Part shown: positions 8,399-17,490 of the stretch, piece after piece
Layout of the letters: each line of letters begins with the position of its first letter
How positions within the stretch are numbered: the stretch's first letter is position 1
Assembly: GCF_030770395.1 (NCBI RefSeq)
Contig: NZ_CP132480.1
Span: 2,883,387-2,947,386 of the forward strand
Reading direction: 5' to 3'
DNA length: 64,000 bases
Source: Telluria beijingensis
GTDB taxonomy: Bacteria > Pseudomonadota > Gammaproteobacteria > Burkholderiales > Burkholderiaceae_D
Translations under genes and position numbers: made by a program
The notes under the pieces: generated by a model
The model's database searches: none
Told to the model about the DNA's origin: nothing
The model's input: only the letters and a program-made list of their open reading frames with translations

Positions 8399-11300
8399 AT
8401 GATCACCCAGCTCCGACTCTTCGTCTTCACCTGCCTGATCGCCACCCTGCTGCTGTGCAGCCACGCGGGAGCCGCCGTCGTCAACAAGGCCAGCGCCAGC
8501 TTCGCACTGCCAGCCGGCGGCACCGGCACCGTCGTGTCGAACACCGTGCGCGCGCAGCAGACCGACAGCATCACCTATTTCACCTCGGCCGCCTTCACCA
8601 CCGTGGCGCGCGCCACCCGCGCCAATGGCCAGCTGTTCGTCCAGATCTCGGCCGCCGACTGCAACCTCGACCCCAGCCGCGCCGAAGAAATCAGCGTCAC
8701 CATCGCCTCGAAGAAGACCGGCGACCGCCAGGCCTACATGGCCACCGAGACCGGCCCCGATACCGGCACCTACCGCATCACCCCGATGGCCATGGACCGC
8801 GCCAGCGACGAAGACGGCCACGAGAACGACATGGGCGACGGCATGATCGAAGTCATGCCCGACGACACCCTCACCGCCAGCATCGCCGGCTGCGGCAGCG
8901 GCGAAATCTCCACCGACATCCTGGTCGATCCGATCGGCGTCGTGTACGACAGCGTCAGCAACGAGCCGATCGCCGGCGCGACCGTGACCCTGATCGACGT
9001 CACCGGCGCCGGCAACGGCGGCAATCCGGGCGGCCCGGCGATCGTGTTCGACGTCGACGGCGAAACCCGCGTACCGAGCACCGTGGTCACCGATGAATTG
9101 GGCATGTACCACTTCCCGCTGGTCGCCCCGAGCCTGTACCGCCTGAAAGTCATCCCGCCCAGCAACTACGGCTTCCCGTCGAAGACCGAGCCAGGCAAGC
9201 TGCCGGCCGGCCGCGAGACCAACCTGTACGGCTCCTACGGCGGCGAATTCACCGTCAGCGCCGCCCTGGGCGTGGTCACCATCGACGTCCCGCTCGACCC
9301 GATCCAGGGCACCCTGTACCTGCAAAAGAACGCCTCGCGCGCCGTGGTCGAAGTCGGCGAAGTGCTGGACTACACCATCCGCGTGTTCAACGCCGCCGAC
9401 GACACCATGACCGGCGTCGTCGTGACAGATACCCTGCCGGCCGGCTTCAGCTACGTGCCGGGCTCGATGCGCCTGGATGACGCGCCGTACGACGACCGTT
9501 TCGCCAACCGCGGCCCGCGACTGGACATCGCCATCGGCGACCTGGCGGCGCGCTCGAACCGCGTGCTGCGCTATCGCGTGCGCATCGGTGCCGGCGCCCT
9601 GCAGGGCGATGGCATCAACCGCGCCCAGGCCACCAGCGTCCTCCCTGTCTTGACCAGCACCGTGGCCGCGGCCAAGGTCAAGGTGGAAGCCGGCATCTTC
9701 AGCAGCAAAGGCCATATCCTGGGCACCGTGTTCGCCGACTGCAACGCCAACGGGCTGCGCGACGCCGACGAACCGGGCGTGCCCGACGTGCGCATCTGGC
9801 TCGAAGACGGCAATTTCGCCCAGACCGATGCCGAAGGCCGCTACAGCTTTGCTGGCGTCACCCCGGTCACCCACGTGGCCAAGGTCGACGCCACCACCCT
9901 GCCGGCCGGCACCAGCCTGGCCATCCTGTCGAACCGCAATGCGGGCGACGCCGGCAGCCGCTTCGTCGACCTCAAGGACGGCGAACTGGCGCGCGCCGAT
10001 TTCGCGCTGGATGCCTGCGGTGACGACCTGCGCGCCGCCATCGCCACCCGCGCCGAGCGCCTGCGCGCCGAGCTGCAGGCCGCCGCCGTCATCACCGCCC
10101 CCGCCAATTCCGTGGTGGTCGCACACGACGAAGAACTCGACCTGTCCAAGCTGGACAACCAACTGGCCTTCATCGGCCTGGAAGATGGCGCCGTCCTGCC
10201 GCACGGCCAGGCAACGGTGCGCATCAAGGGCAGCGCCGGCAGCCAGTTCACCTTCACCGTCAATGGCGCCCTGATCGACGACAGCCACGTCGGCCAGCAG
10301 AGCACGGTCGCCGACCGTCAGCTCGACGTCTACGAATACGTGGGCGTGGCCCTGCGCCCGGGCCGCAACGAACTCGACGTGCTGCAAAAAGACGCCTTCG
10401 GCAATGCCCGCGGCAGCCAGCGCATCACGGTCGTGGTGCCGGGCAAGCTGGCGCGCCTGCGCATCAAGCCGCAGACCGAGAGCGCACCGGCCGATGGGAA
10501 GCGCCTGGTCATGGTCAACGTCGCCCTGGAAGACGCCGACGGCGTGCCGGTGGTGGAACGCACCCCGGTCACCCTGGACGCTTCCAGCGGCGAATGGGAC
10601 TTCCCGGACCTCGATCCACGCGAGCCAGGCCACCAGGTATTCGTCGAAGGCGGCAATGCGGACTTTTCGCTGCGCGCACCGAAAGAGGCCGGCGAAGCCC
10701 GCCTGCTGGCCGCCAGCAGCCTGCTGCAGGCCAAGGGCGCGCTGCGCTTCGTGCCCGACCTGCGTCCGCTGGTAGCGGCCGGCGTGGTCGAGGGCAGCAC
10801 GAGCCTGAACCGGGTGCGCGGCAATACCGCCAACCCGCTGCGCGACTTCGACGGCTTCGAAGACAAGCTGCGCCACCTGGTGGGCAAGGACGACGGCCTG
10901 GCCGGTGGCGCCCGCGCCGCCATGTTCGCCAAGGGCCAGGTGGGCGAGAACACCCTGGTCACCATGGCCTACGATTCGGACAAGGACACCGAACCCAAGA
11001 TGTTCCGGGACATCGACCCGCTGGCTTATTACCCGACCTATGGCGACAATGCGCGCCGCGGCTTCGAGGCGCAGTCGACCAGCCGCCTCTACCTGCGCGC
11101 CGAACGCGACCGCTCCTACGTGATGTACGGCGACTTCGTGCCACCTGGCGTGACCCCGCAGCGCAACCTGGGCGCCTACAACCGCAACCTGACGGGCCTG
11201 CGCACCCACGCCGAAGTGGGCGGCCTGACCTTCGAATCCTTCGCCAGCTACGACAGCACGCGCCAGATGATCGAAGAAATCGCCGCCAACGGCACCTCGG

Positions 11301-13231
11301 GCCCGTTCCTCACCGGCGGCGGCCTGATGGTCATCAACAGCGAGCGCGTCGAGATCGTGGTGCGCGACCGTAACCAGACCGGCCTGATGCTGTCGCGCCG
11401 CCTGCTGGCGCGCTACGCCGACTACGACATCGACCCGCTCACCGGTCGCATCCTGCTGCGCGCCCCGGTGGCCAGCCTGGACCAGGACCTGAACCCGATC
11501 AGCCTGCGCATCAGCTACGAAGTCGACCAGGGCCACCCGCGCTTCTGGGTCGGCGGCATCGCCGCCCAGTACAAGATCGGCGAGATCGTCGAAGTGGGCG
11601 GCAGCGCCGTCGAAGACCGCAACCCGGCCGCCCCGACGCGCCTGGTGAGCGTCAACGCCAGCGTGACCCCGGACGACAAGACCGTCGTCACCGTGGAAGC
11701 GGCGCAGATGGAGAAGTTCGAGGCCAAGGGCCGCGCCGCCCGCATCGACGCCACCCGCACCGACGGCGCGCTGGAAAGCCGCGTGTTCGCCGGCCGCGCC
11801 GACGCCAACTTCGACAATCCTTCGTCGTCGCTGCCGAAAGGCCGTACCGAAGGCGGCGCCACCGTGCGCTACCGCGTCACCGATCGCGCCACCCTGGGCC
11901 TGGAAGCCCTGCACACGGCCGACATCGCGACCGATGCCGAGCGCAACGGCGTGCAGCTGTTCGGCGGCTACACCTTTGAAAACGGCGTGCAGGTCGAGCT
12001 GGGCGTGCGCCGCTCGATCGAGTCGGCCGGCGACAGCGTGGTGCTGGCCCAGCCGGATCTCACCAGCGTGCGCGCCAAGGTCGCCACCCAGATCCCGGGC
12101 CTGCCGCAGGCCGGCGTGTTCCTGGAGGGCGAGCAGGACATCCACGACAACGGCCGCCGCATGGTCGCCGTGGGCGGCGACTACCGCTTCGCCGGCGGCA
12201 GCCGCGTGTACGGCCGCCATGAACTGATCAGCAGCCTGGGGTCGACCTATGCGCTGAACCAGGGCCAGCAGCGCAGCGCCACCGTGTTCGGCGTCGACAG
12301 CGACTACATGCAGGACGGCCGCGTGTTCACCGAATACCGCGCAGGTGGCACTTCCCCCGCTGGTACCCTGCTGGGCGAGCGCCAGGCCGAAGCGGCCCTG
12401 GGCCTGCGCAACCTGTGGACCCTGGGCGAAGGCGTGCGCGCCAACACCAGCGTCGAGCGCGTGAAAGTGATCTCGGGCGCGAAGGACAATGAAGCGATCG
12501 CCCTGACCGGCGCCATCGAAGTGAGCCGCCACCCGACCTGGACCGGCAATGCGCGCCTCGAACTGCGCCATGGCGAAGACAGCGACGGCGTGCTGAGCAC
12601 CCTCGGCCTGGCCTATAAGATCAACGACAGCCTGAGCTTCCTGGGCAAGAACACCCTGGCCGCCACCAAGTCGAACGCTGCCGGCACCATCCGCCTGACC
12701 GAGCTGCTGCAAAGCGGCGTCGCCTACCGCGCACTGGAATCGATCGGCGTGACCGGCCTGGCCAAGTACGAGTACAAGCTGGAACGCGACGACGGCCCGG
12801 CCAACCTGAAACGCGCCGTGCACGCGGTGTCGATGAACGCCAACTGGCAGCTGCGCCGCGACACCGTGGTCAGCGGTCGCTATGCGGCCAAGGTTGCGCT
12901 GGACCGCTCGAGCGGCCTGTCGAGCCGCACCGTGAGCCACCTGGTGGCCGGCCGCGTGACCCACGAGATCAACGAAGACTGGGACGTCGGCGCCACCGGC
13001 CAGGTGCTGCTCGACCGCGACACCCGCGGCCGCCAGTACGCGGCAGGCGTGGAAGCGGGCTACCAGCTGCAGCGCAATATGTGGGTCTCGGCCGGCTACA
13101 ACTTCAAGGGCTTCACCGAGCGCGACCTGGCAGGCGCCGACGCGACCGCCAAGGGTGTGTATTTCCGTATGCGCATGAAGTTCGACGAAAACACCCTGCA
13201 GGGCCTGCTGAACGGCGATCTGCTCAAATAA
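8399..13231 (+). CDS. Large exported DUF11/SdrD-B repeat protein with probable C-terminal outer-membrane barrel
   Basis: The ATG at 8399 gives a good signal peptide (FVFTCLIATLLLCSHAGA); the frame is open from a GTG 18 codons earlier, and neither start has a clear ribosome site. The 1610-residue product appears to be modular. About residues 180-300 are a carboxypeptidase-regulatory/SdrD-B-like fold; about 304-414 a DUF11 module (LDYTIRVFNAADDTMTGVVV); about 434-534 a second SdrD-B-like module (DCNANGLRDADEPGVPDVRI, Ca-binding style). Two Ig-like segments follow (about 574-787). The remaining roughly 800 residues show alternating amphipathic strands and many 'LGLEAL', 'VELGVRRS', 'RVYGRHELI' patterns typical of beta-barrels, ending VYFRMRMKF plus a short tail. 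Domain limits are my reading, not a profile match. It may be the surface anchor or exporter of the neighbouring proteins. Confidence 0.75.
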   Translation: MITQLRLFVFTCLIATLLLCSHAGAAVVNKASASFALPAGGTGTVVSNTVRAQQTDSITYFTSAAFTTVARATRANGQLFVQISAADCNLDPSRAEEISVTIASKKTGDRQAYMATETGPDTGTYRITPMAMDRASDEDGHENDMGDGMIEVMPDDTLTASIAGCGSGEISTDILVDPIGVVYDSVSNEPIAGATVTLIDVTGAGNGGNPGGPAIVFDVDGETRVPSTVVTDELGMYHFPLVAPSLYRLKVIPPSNYGFPSKTEPGKLPAGRETNLYGSYGGEFTVSAALGVVTIDVPLDPIQGTLYLQKNASRAVVEVGEVLDYTIRVFNAADDTMTGVVVTDTLPAGFSYVPGSMRLDDAPYDDRFANRGPRLDIAIGDLAARSNRVLRYRVRIGAGALQGDGINRAQATSVLPVLTSTVAAAKVKVEAGIFSSKGHILGTVFADCNANGLRDADEPGVPDVRIWLEDGNFAQTDAEGRYSFAGVTPVTHVAKVDATTLPAGTSLAILSNRNAGDAGSRFVDLKDGELARADFALDACGDDLRAAIATRAERLRAELQAAAVITAPANSVVVAHDEELDLSKLDNQLAFIGLEDGAVLPHGQATVRIKGSAGSQFTFTVNGALIDDSHVGQQSTVADRQLDVYEYVGVALRPGRNELDVLQKDAFGNARGSQRITVVVPGKLARLRIKPQTESAPADGKRLVMVNVALEDADGVPVVERTPVTLDASSGEWDFPDLDPREPGHQVFVEGGNADFSLRAPKEAGEARLLAASSLLQAKGALRFVPDLRPLVAAGVVEGSTSLNRVRGNTANPLRDFDGFEDKLRHLVGKDDGLAGGARAAMFAKGQVGENTLVTMAYDSDKDTEPKMFRDIDPLAYYPTYGDNARRGFEAQSTSRLYLRAERDRSYVMYGDFVPPGVTPQRNLGAYNRNLTGLRTHAEVGGLTFESFASYDSTRQMIEEIAANGTSGPFLTGGGLMVINSERVEIVVRDRNQTGLMLSRRLLARYADYDIDPLTGRILLRAPVASLDQDLNPISLRISYEVDQGHPRFWVGGIAAQYKIGEIVEVGGSAVEDRNPAAPTRLVSVNASVTPDDKTVVTVEAAQMEKFEAKGRAARIDATRTDGALESRVFAGRADANFDNPSSSLPKGRTEGGATVRYRVTDRATLGLEALHTADIATDAERNGVQLFGGYTFENGVQVELGVRRSIESAGDSVVLAQPDLTSVRAKVATQIPGLPQAGVFLEGEQDIHDNGRRMVAVGGDYRFAGGSRVYGRHELISSLGSTYALNQGQQRSATVFGVDSDYMQDGRVFTEYRAGGTSPAGTLLGERQAEAALGLRNLWTLGEGVRANTSVERVKVISGAKDNEAIALTGAIEVSRHPTWTGNARLELRHGEDSDGVLSTLGLAYKINDSLSFLGKNTLAATKSNAAGTIRLTELLQSGVAYRALESIGVTGLAKYEYKLERDDGPANLKRAVHAVSMNANWQLRRDTVVSGRYAAKVALDRSSGLSSRTVSHLVAGRVTHEINEDWDVGATGQVLLDRDTRGRQYAAGVEAGYQLQRNMWVSAGYNFKGFTERDLAGADATAKGVYFRMRMKFDENTLQGLLNGDLLK

Positions 13232-13241
13232 GAACGAGGAT

Positions 13242-14933
13242 ATGACCATGAATTCGCGATTGATGAGCTTTGGAACGATGAACGCCGGCTGGCTGCGCAC
13301 CATCCTGATGGCCCTGTGCCTGCTGTGCGCCCTGCCGGTGCGCGCCGAATGCACCGCTACCGGCGCCTGCATCACGGCCGGCCCGCGCCTGGCCAGCGTC
13401 GATACCGGCAAGAGCGCCCTGCTCGGCCCCCTGCTCGGTGGCCTGCTGGGCACCGGCGTGTCGCTCAATGTGCTCGACTGGAACGCGCTGGCCGGCGGCG
13501 ACCTGAACCTCCTGAACTTCCTGAAGGTCCTGCAGACCCAGCTGAGCCTGTCCAATCCGACCCAGGTGCTGAACGCCAACCTCACCCTGGCCCAGATTGC
13601 CACCGCGCTGTCGGTCCAGGCCCAGGCCGAAGCCAAGCCGCAGCTGGCGGCCGCGCTCTCGGGCCTCGCCTCGCAGCTGAACAACGCCGGCCTCACGGTG
13701 CGCCTCGGCGACCTGCTCAAGCTGAACGTCGATACCGGCAACCTCGGCACGACCACCGTGAATGCGCTCGACATGTTCACCGGCCTGGTCCAGCTGTACA
13801 ACCGGCGCAATGTGCTGCAAACGCCGGTGCCGGTCGGCATCTCGGGCGGCCTGCTGGGCGCCCTCGGCGTGGTCAACAGCCTGCAGCTGTACGCCCAGGT
13901 GATCGAACCGCCCACGTATGTGTGCGGCCCGACGGGCTCGAGCTTCTATTCGGCGGCAGTGCGCATCAAGCTCAAGCTCGACCTGGTCAGCCTGGCCCCG
14001 GTCACCAAGACCCTGGTCGGCAGCGGCCTGCTGCAGGCGGCCTCGCTCGGCATCGGCCAGCTCGATGTGTATGCCGACGTGGCGCGCGGCCAGGGCAGCC
14101 TGGCGGCGGTGAATGCCGCCACCAAGGCCGTCACCCTGCAGGTGGCGCCGGGCGTGGCCGACCTGTATATCGGCAAGATCGCGGACAATGTGTTCTTCAA
14201 CCGCAGCAGGACCATCCAGGATGCAGACGTCGACTTCGGCACCATCGGCGCCCTGCAGGCCACCCTGGCGCTGGGCCTGGCTTCGGTGAACATCCCGCTG
14301 GAAGTCAAGAGCATCGTGCGCGCCCAGGCGCCGTTCTCCACCAGCGTGACGATGAGCGGCAACTTCCCCCAGACCCGCACCGTCAGCAGCAGCACCCTGT
14401 TCGTGACCAATGCCGCCAATAGCCTGGTCACCAACCTCAAGTTCCGCGACATGCCGGGCCTGGGCCTGCTGCAGGGCGTGGTGCAACCGCTCGTCGTGAC
14501 CCTGGTGACCCAGGTCGTCAGTCCGCTGCTGGCGCCAATACTCTCCGGCGTGGCCGACCCGCTGCTCAAGCTGCTGGGCATCGGCCTGGGCGAGATGGTG
14601 GTTACCGTCGAAGGCATCTGCCAGGCCTGCGACGATTTCAAGCTGACCAAGGCGGCCGACCGCGCCGCCGCCCTGCCCGGCAGCACCATCGTGTATACGA
14701 TCACGTTCCAGAACAGCGGCACCACGACGCTCAACAACCTGAAGGTCAGCGACCCGACCCCCGCCTATACTACCTACGTGGACAGTAACTGCGGCCCGAT
14801 GCCCGCCGGCCTGGCCTGTACGGTGTCGAGCAAACCTGCGGTCGGTTCCAGCGGCAAGGTCGAATGGGGCGTGACCGGGACGCTGGCGCCGGGCGCGACT
14901 GGCAGCGTCACCGTCTCGGTCAAGGTTCAATAG
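13242..14933 (+). CDS. Exported protein with TadG-like central region and C-terminal DUF11 module (563 aa)
   Basis: ACGAGGAT precedes the ATG by a few bases, and the gene starts only 10 bases after the barrel gene, so the two are cotranscribed. Residues 1-36 form a long signal peptide ending LPVRAEC. The central region is rich in Leu/Val/Ala/Asn (LLGGLLGTGVSLNVLDWNAL; QVAPGVADLYIGKI) and resembles, to my eye, the TadG-type secreted domain of Burkholderiales; this is a weak match. Residues about 465-563 are a DUF11 module (SKPAVGSSGKVEWGVTGTLA near its end). Eight or more Cys in small clusters (ECTATGAC, GICQAC) suggest disulfides. Function unknown. Confidence 0.75.
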   Translation: MTMNSRLMSFGTMNAGWLRTILMALCLLCALPVRAECTATGACITAGPRLASVDTGKSALLGPLLGGLLGTGVSLNVLDWNALAGGDLNLLNFLKVLQTQLSLSNPTQVLNANLTLAQIATALSVQAQAEAKPQLAAALSGLASQLNNAGLTVRLGDLLKLNVDTGNLGTTTVNALDMFTGLVQLYNRRNVLQTPVPVGISGGLLGALGVVNSLQLYAQVIEPPTYVCGPTGSSFYSAAVRIKLKLDLVSLAPVTKTLVGSGLLQAASLGIGQLDVYADVARGQGSLAAVNAATKAVTLQVAPGVADLYIGKIADNVFFNRSRTIQDADVDFGTIGALQATLALGLASVNIPLEVKSIVRAQAPFSTSVTMSGNFPQTRTVSSSTLFVTNAANSLVTNLKFRDMPGLGLLQGVVQPLVVTLVTQVVSPLLAPILSGVADPLLKLLGIGLGEMVVTVEGICQACDDFKLTKAADRAAALPGSTIVYTITFQNSGTTTLNNLKVSDPTPAYTTYVDSNCGPMPAGLACTVSSKPAVGSSGKVEWGVTGTLAPGATGSVTVSVKVQ

Positions 14934-14988
14934 TGCAGCATGGTCACACACCGCAAGTTACAATATAGAAACGTATTATCGAGTTTCA

Positions 14989-15015
14989 CTATCGCAAATT
15001 GTGAGAATTTGATAG
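14989..15015. promoter_or_regulatory. Dyad-symmetric operator candidate upstream of the first HTH-receiver gene
   Basis: CAAATT (14995-15000) and AATTTG (15006-15011) are perfect inverted hexamers around GTGAG. They are flanked by CTATC (14989) and GATAG (ending 15015), which extend the dyad with a small offset. It lies in an AT-rich 149-base gap about 70-90 bases before the start codon, just upstream of a possible TTGCCC-16-TATGCT promoter (15025-15052). Autoregulation by the HTH protein is a guess. Confidence 0.45.
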
Positions 15016-15082
15016 ATTGCTGACTTGCCCATGCGTATTTGTTGCGTATGCTGGCTCTTAACCACATGCACACCAGATATCC

Positions 15083-15745
15083 ATGAAATCGCACAGCAGT
15101 CCACCGCCGGCGCAGCCAGACCCCGCGTCCTCCGAAGTTTGCTCGACCAAGGAAGCCGCCAGCCTGCTCGGCGTCTCGCACCGCACGGTGCAACTGTGGG
15201 TCGAGGGCGGCGTGCTGCAGGCATGGAAAACCGCCGGCGGCCACCGCCGCATCCTGCTCACCTCGGTGCACCGGCTGGTGGCGCAGCGCAACCAGGCGGT
15301 GGCTGGCGGCCACGGCGCGGCCACGGCCGCCGCCGAGCAGCCGGCGCCCGCGACCGGGCGCCGCATCGTGATGGCCGACGACGACGCCACGCTGCTGCGG
15401 CTGTACGAGCTGGAAATCTCGGGCTGGGGCCTGGATGCCGAACTGATCAAAGCGCGCGACGGGTTCGATGCCCTGATCCGGATCGGCGAGGCCAGGCCCG
15501 ATCTGTTGATCAGCGACTTGAACATGCCGGGCATGGATGGTTTCCGCATGGTACGAACGCTGCGCGCCGACCCGCGTTATGGCAAGATGGCGATTATCGT
15601 GATCAGTGGCCTGGACCGGGCCACGATCGGCTCGATGGGACTGCCGGACGACATCCCGGTATTCTCCAAGCCGGTCCGTTTCCCCGAACTGCGCGTCAAG
15701 GTCGAGCAGCTCCTCGGCGCCGGCGAGCAGGCGATGGAGAGCTAA
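15083..15745 (+). CDS. HTH-receiver regulator, cassette 1 (N-terminal excisionase/MerR-like HTH, C-terminal REC)
   Basis: The 220-residue protein starts with a MerR/excisionase-type winged helix (about residues 22-70), seen in TKEAASLLGVSHRTVQLWVE and WKTAGGHRR. An Ala-rich linker follows, then a receiver domain (about 93-215) with acidic pocket ADDD, phospho-acceptor D145 (LISDLNMPGMDGF) and the Lys of FSKPV. The DNA-binding domain precedes the receiver, the reverse of the usual response-regulator order. It is followed by a GAF-PAS kinase gene after 13 bases and is paralogous to the product at 17491, sharing near-identical HTH cores. Confidence 0.88.
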   Translation: MKSHSSPPPAQPDPASSEVCSTKEAASLLGVSHRTVQLWVEGGVLQAWKTAGGHRRILLTSVHRLVAQRNQAVAGGHGAATAAAEQPAPATGRRIVMADDDATLLRLYELEISGWGLDAELIKARDGFDALIRIGEARPDLLISDLNMPGMDGFRMVRTLRADPRYGKMAIIVISGLDRATIGSMGLPDDIPVFSKPVRFPELRVKVEQLLGAGEQAMES

Positions 15746-15758
15746 CAGGAAGAACACT

Positions 15759-17351
15759 ATGCGCACCGAGCCGGACACCATCGGCCGTACCGCCTTGCAC
15801 TCCCCCCAGCCCGACGCCGCGCGCGTGCGGGCCCTGCACGAGCTGCAACTGCTCGACACCCCTCCAGAAGAACGCTTCGACCGCATTACCCGCCTGGCAT
15901 GCCGCCTGCTCGGCGTGCCGATCTCGCTGCTCGCCCTGGTCGACACCGACCGCCAGTGGTTCAAGTCGCGGGTCGGCATCGAGCTGCGCGAAACGGCGCG
16001 CGCCACCTCGTTCTGCACCCACACCATCGAGCATCCGGGCGGCCTGGTGATCGAGGATGTGCGGCGCGATCCGCGCTTCGCCGCCAATCCCTTCGTGCTG
16101 GGCGAACCGCGGGTGCGCTTCTATGCCGGCATCCCGCTGGCCGCCCCCGACGGCAGCCGGGTCGGCGCCCTGTGCGTGATCGACCGCGAAGTGCGCCATT
16201 TCGACGCCGACCAGATGGCGACCCTGCAAGACCTGGCCGCGATCGCCGGCGACGAGCTGCGCGCGCGTCCGGCCGGCCGGCCCGCCCCCGAAGGCTGGGA
16301 AAAGGCGCTGGTGGCCCACCTGCCCGACGGCATCCTGATGCTCAACGTCCATGGCGAGATCGTCGCCGCCAATCCTGCGGCCGAACGGATCTTCGGCGCC
16401 AGCGGCGCCATGCTGGCCGGCCGGCCGATGAGCGAGCTGCTCGGCGAGGACGTCCTGATGCGGCGCCGCGCCGGCGCCGCGCTCGAGGGCCGCACCTACC
16501 AGGCGATGGCGCGGCGCCTCGACGGCTCGCACTTCCCGGTCGAGTTCTCGTACTGCCGCATGGCCTGGGCCGCCCGCCCCAAGTTCGCCGTCACCATGCG
16601 CGACATTACCCAGCGCCGCGACCAGGAAGAACGGGCGCGCGCCACCGACGCGCGCCGGCGCCATCACTTCGCCACCGCCACCCATGAATTGCGCACCCCG
16701 ATGTCGAGCGTGCTGGGCTTTTCCGAATTGCTGCTCAAGCGCGACTTCGATCCCGCCACGCAGCGCGAACTGCTTGAAATCATCCACCGCGAGTCGGCTC
16801 GCCTGGTCGACCTGGTCAACCAGTTGCTCGACCTGTCGCGCATCGAGGCCGGCGGCGCCGCCGACCTCAAGCTCGCAGCGGTGGCACTGCCCGACCTGGT
16901 GGCGCACACCCTGGCCGGGCTGGAGGGACTGGGCCAGTCGCACCGGGTGCGCACCGAGCTCGCCGCCGACCTGCCGCCGCTGGCGGCCGACCGCCAGAAG
17001 ATCCAGCAGGCCCTGACCAATATCGTCAGCAACAGCATCAAGTATTCGGCCCCCGACACCCCGATCGTGATCGAGGCCTGGATGTCGCAGTTCGAGGGAC
17101 GGCCCATGACTGCGATCCGGGTGCGCGACCAGGGCATCGGCATGACGCCCCAGCAGCAGGCCCAGGTGTTCGATGCCTTCTACCGCGTCGACCGGGCGTC
17201 GACCGTGCCGGGCAGCGGCCTGGGCATGACCATCCTGAAAGAGATCGTCGACCTGCACGGTGGCCGGATCGCCATCGATTCGGCCCTCGGCGCCGGCACC
17301 GAAGTCACACTTTACCTGCCGCCCGCGGTCCCCGACGACGGCCCGGCCTGA
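15759..17351 (+). CDS. GAF-PAS sensor histidine kinase, cassette 1
   Basis: The ATG at 15759 follows AGGA by 8 bases and leaves a short gap after the HTH-receiver gene; the frame is open upstream, but only over that gene. The 530 residues contain a GAF domain (about 15-165: LLDTPPEERFDRIT; DRQWFKSRVG; GIPLAAPDGSRVGALCVID), a PAS domain (about 180-290) and a HisKA domain with H309 in THELRTPMSSVLGFSELL. The HATPase follows (N box NIVSNSIKYS; G1 RDQGIGM; G2 GSGLGM). No membrane segment is seen, so it is a cytoplasmic sensor. Its likely target is the adjacent HTH-receiver protein; the GAF ligand is unknown. Confidence 0.92.
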   Translation: MRTEPDTIGRTALHSPQPDAARVRALHELQLLDTPPEERFDRITRLACRLLGVPISLLALVDTDRQWFKSRVGIELRETARATSFCTHTIEHPGGLVIEDVRRDPRFAANPFVLGEPRVRFYAGIPLAAPDGSRVGALCVIDREVRHFDADQMATLQDLAAIAGDELRARPAGRPAPEGWEKALVAHLPDGILMLNVHGEIVAANPAAERIFGASGAMLAGRPMSELLGEDVLMRRRAGAALEGRTYQAMARRLDGSHFPVEFSYCRMAWAARPKFAVTMRDITQRRDQEERARATDARRRHHFATATHELRTPMSSVLGFSELLLKRDFDPATQRELLEIIHRESARLVDLVNQLLDLSRIEAGGAADLKLAAVALPDLVAHTLAGLEGLGQSHRVRTELAADLPPLAADRQKIQQALTNIVSNSIKYSAPDTPIVIEAWMSQFEGRPMTAIRVRDQGIGMTPQQQAQVFDAFYRVDRASTVPGSGLGMTILKEIVDLHGGRIAIDSALGAGTEVTLYLPPAVPDDGPA

Positions 17352-17454
17352 GCCGTAAATTTGCTCACTACTGAGTGTTTGTACCGCGCGCACCACAAAT
17401 TCTCTCCGATTCTATCCTTGCTCAGCGGTAATTTCATTGCTCAATTGATTGGCC

Positions 17455-17482
17455 TTGACAGCAAAATGTGAAACAGTAAAAT
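17455..17482 (+). promoter_or_regulatory. Strong sigma-70 promoter of cassette 2, predicting a nearly leaderless mRNA
   Basis: TTGACA (17455-17460) and TAAAAT (17477-17482) are 16 bases apart. Transcription would start about 17489, one or two bases before the ATG at 17491, where no real ribosome site is visible. Confidence 0.6.
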
Positions 17483-17490
17483 CGGTAAAT

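Noticed and set aside
6959..13915. Open reading frame of 2318 codons on the minus strand
   Set aside because: It lies wholly antisense to the DUF11 genes, has low-complexity His/Gly/Ala/Gln-rich sequence, and no domain or ribosome site. It is a by-product of high GC and biased codon use.
13224..14951. Open reading frame of 575 codons on the minus strand
   Set aside because: It is antisense to the TadG-like/DUF11 gene, whose signal peptide and repeats are clear.
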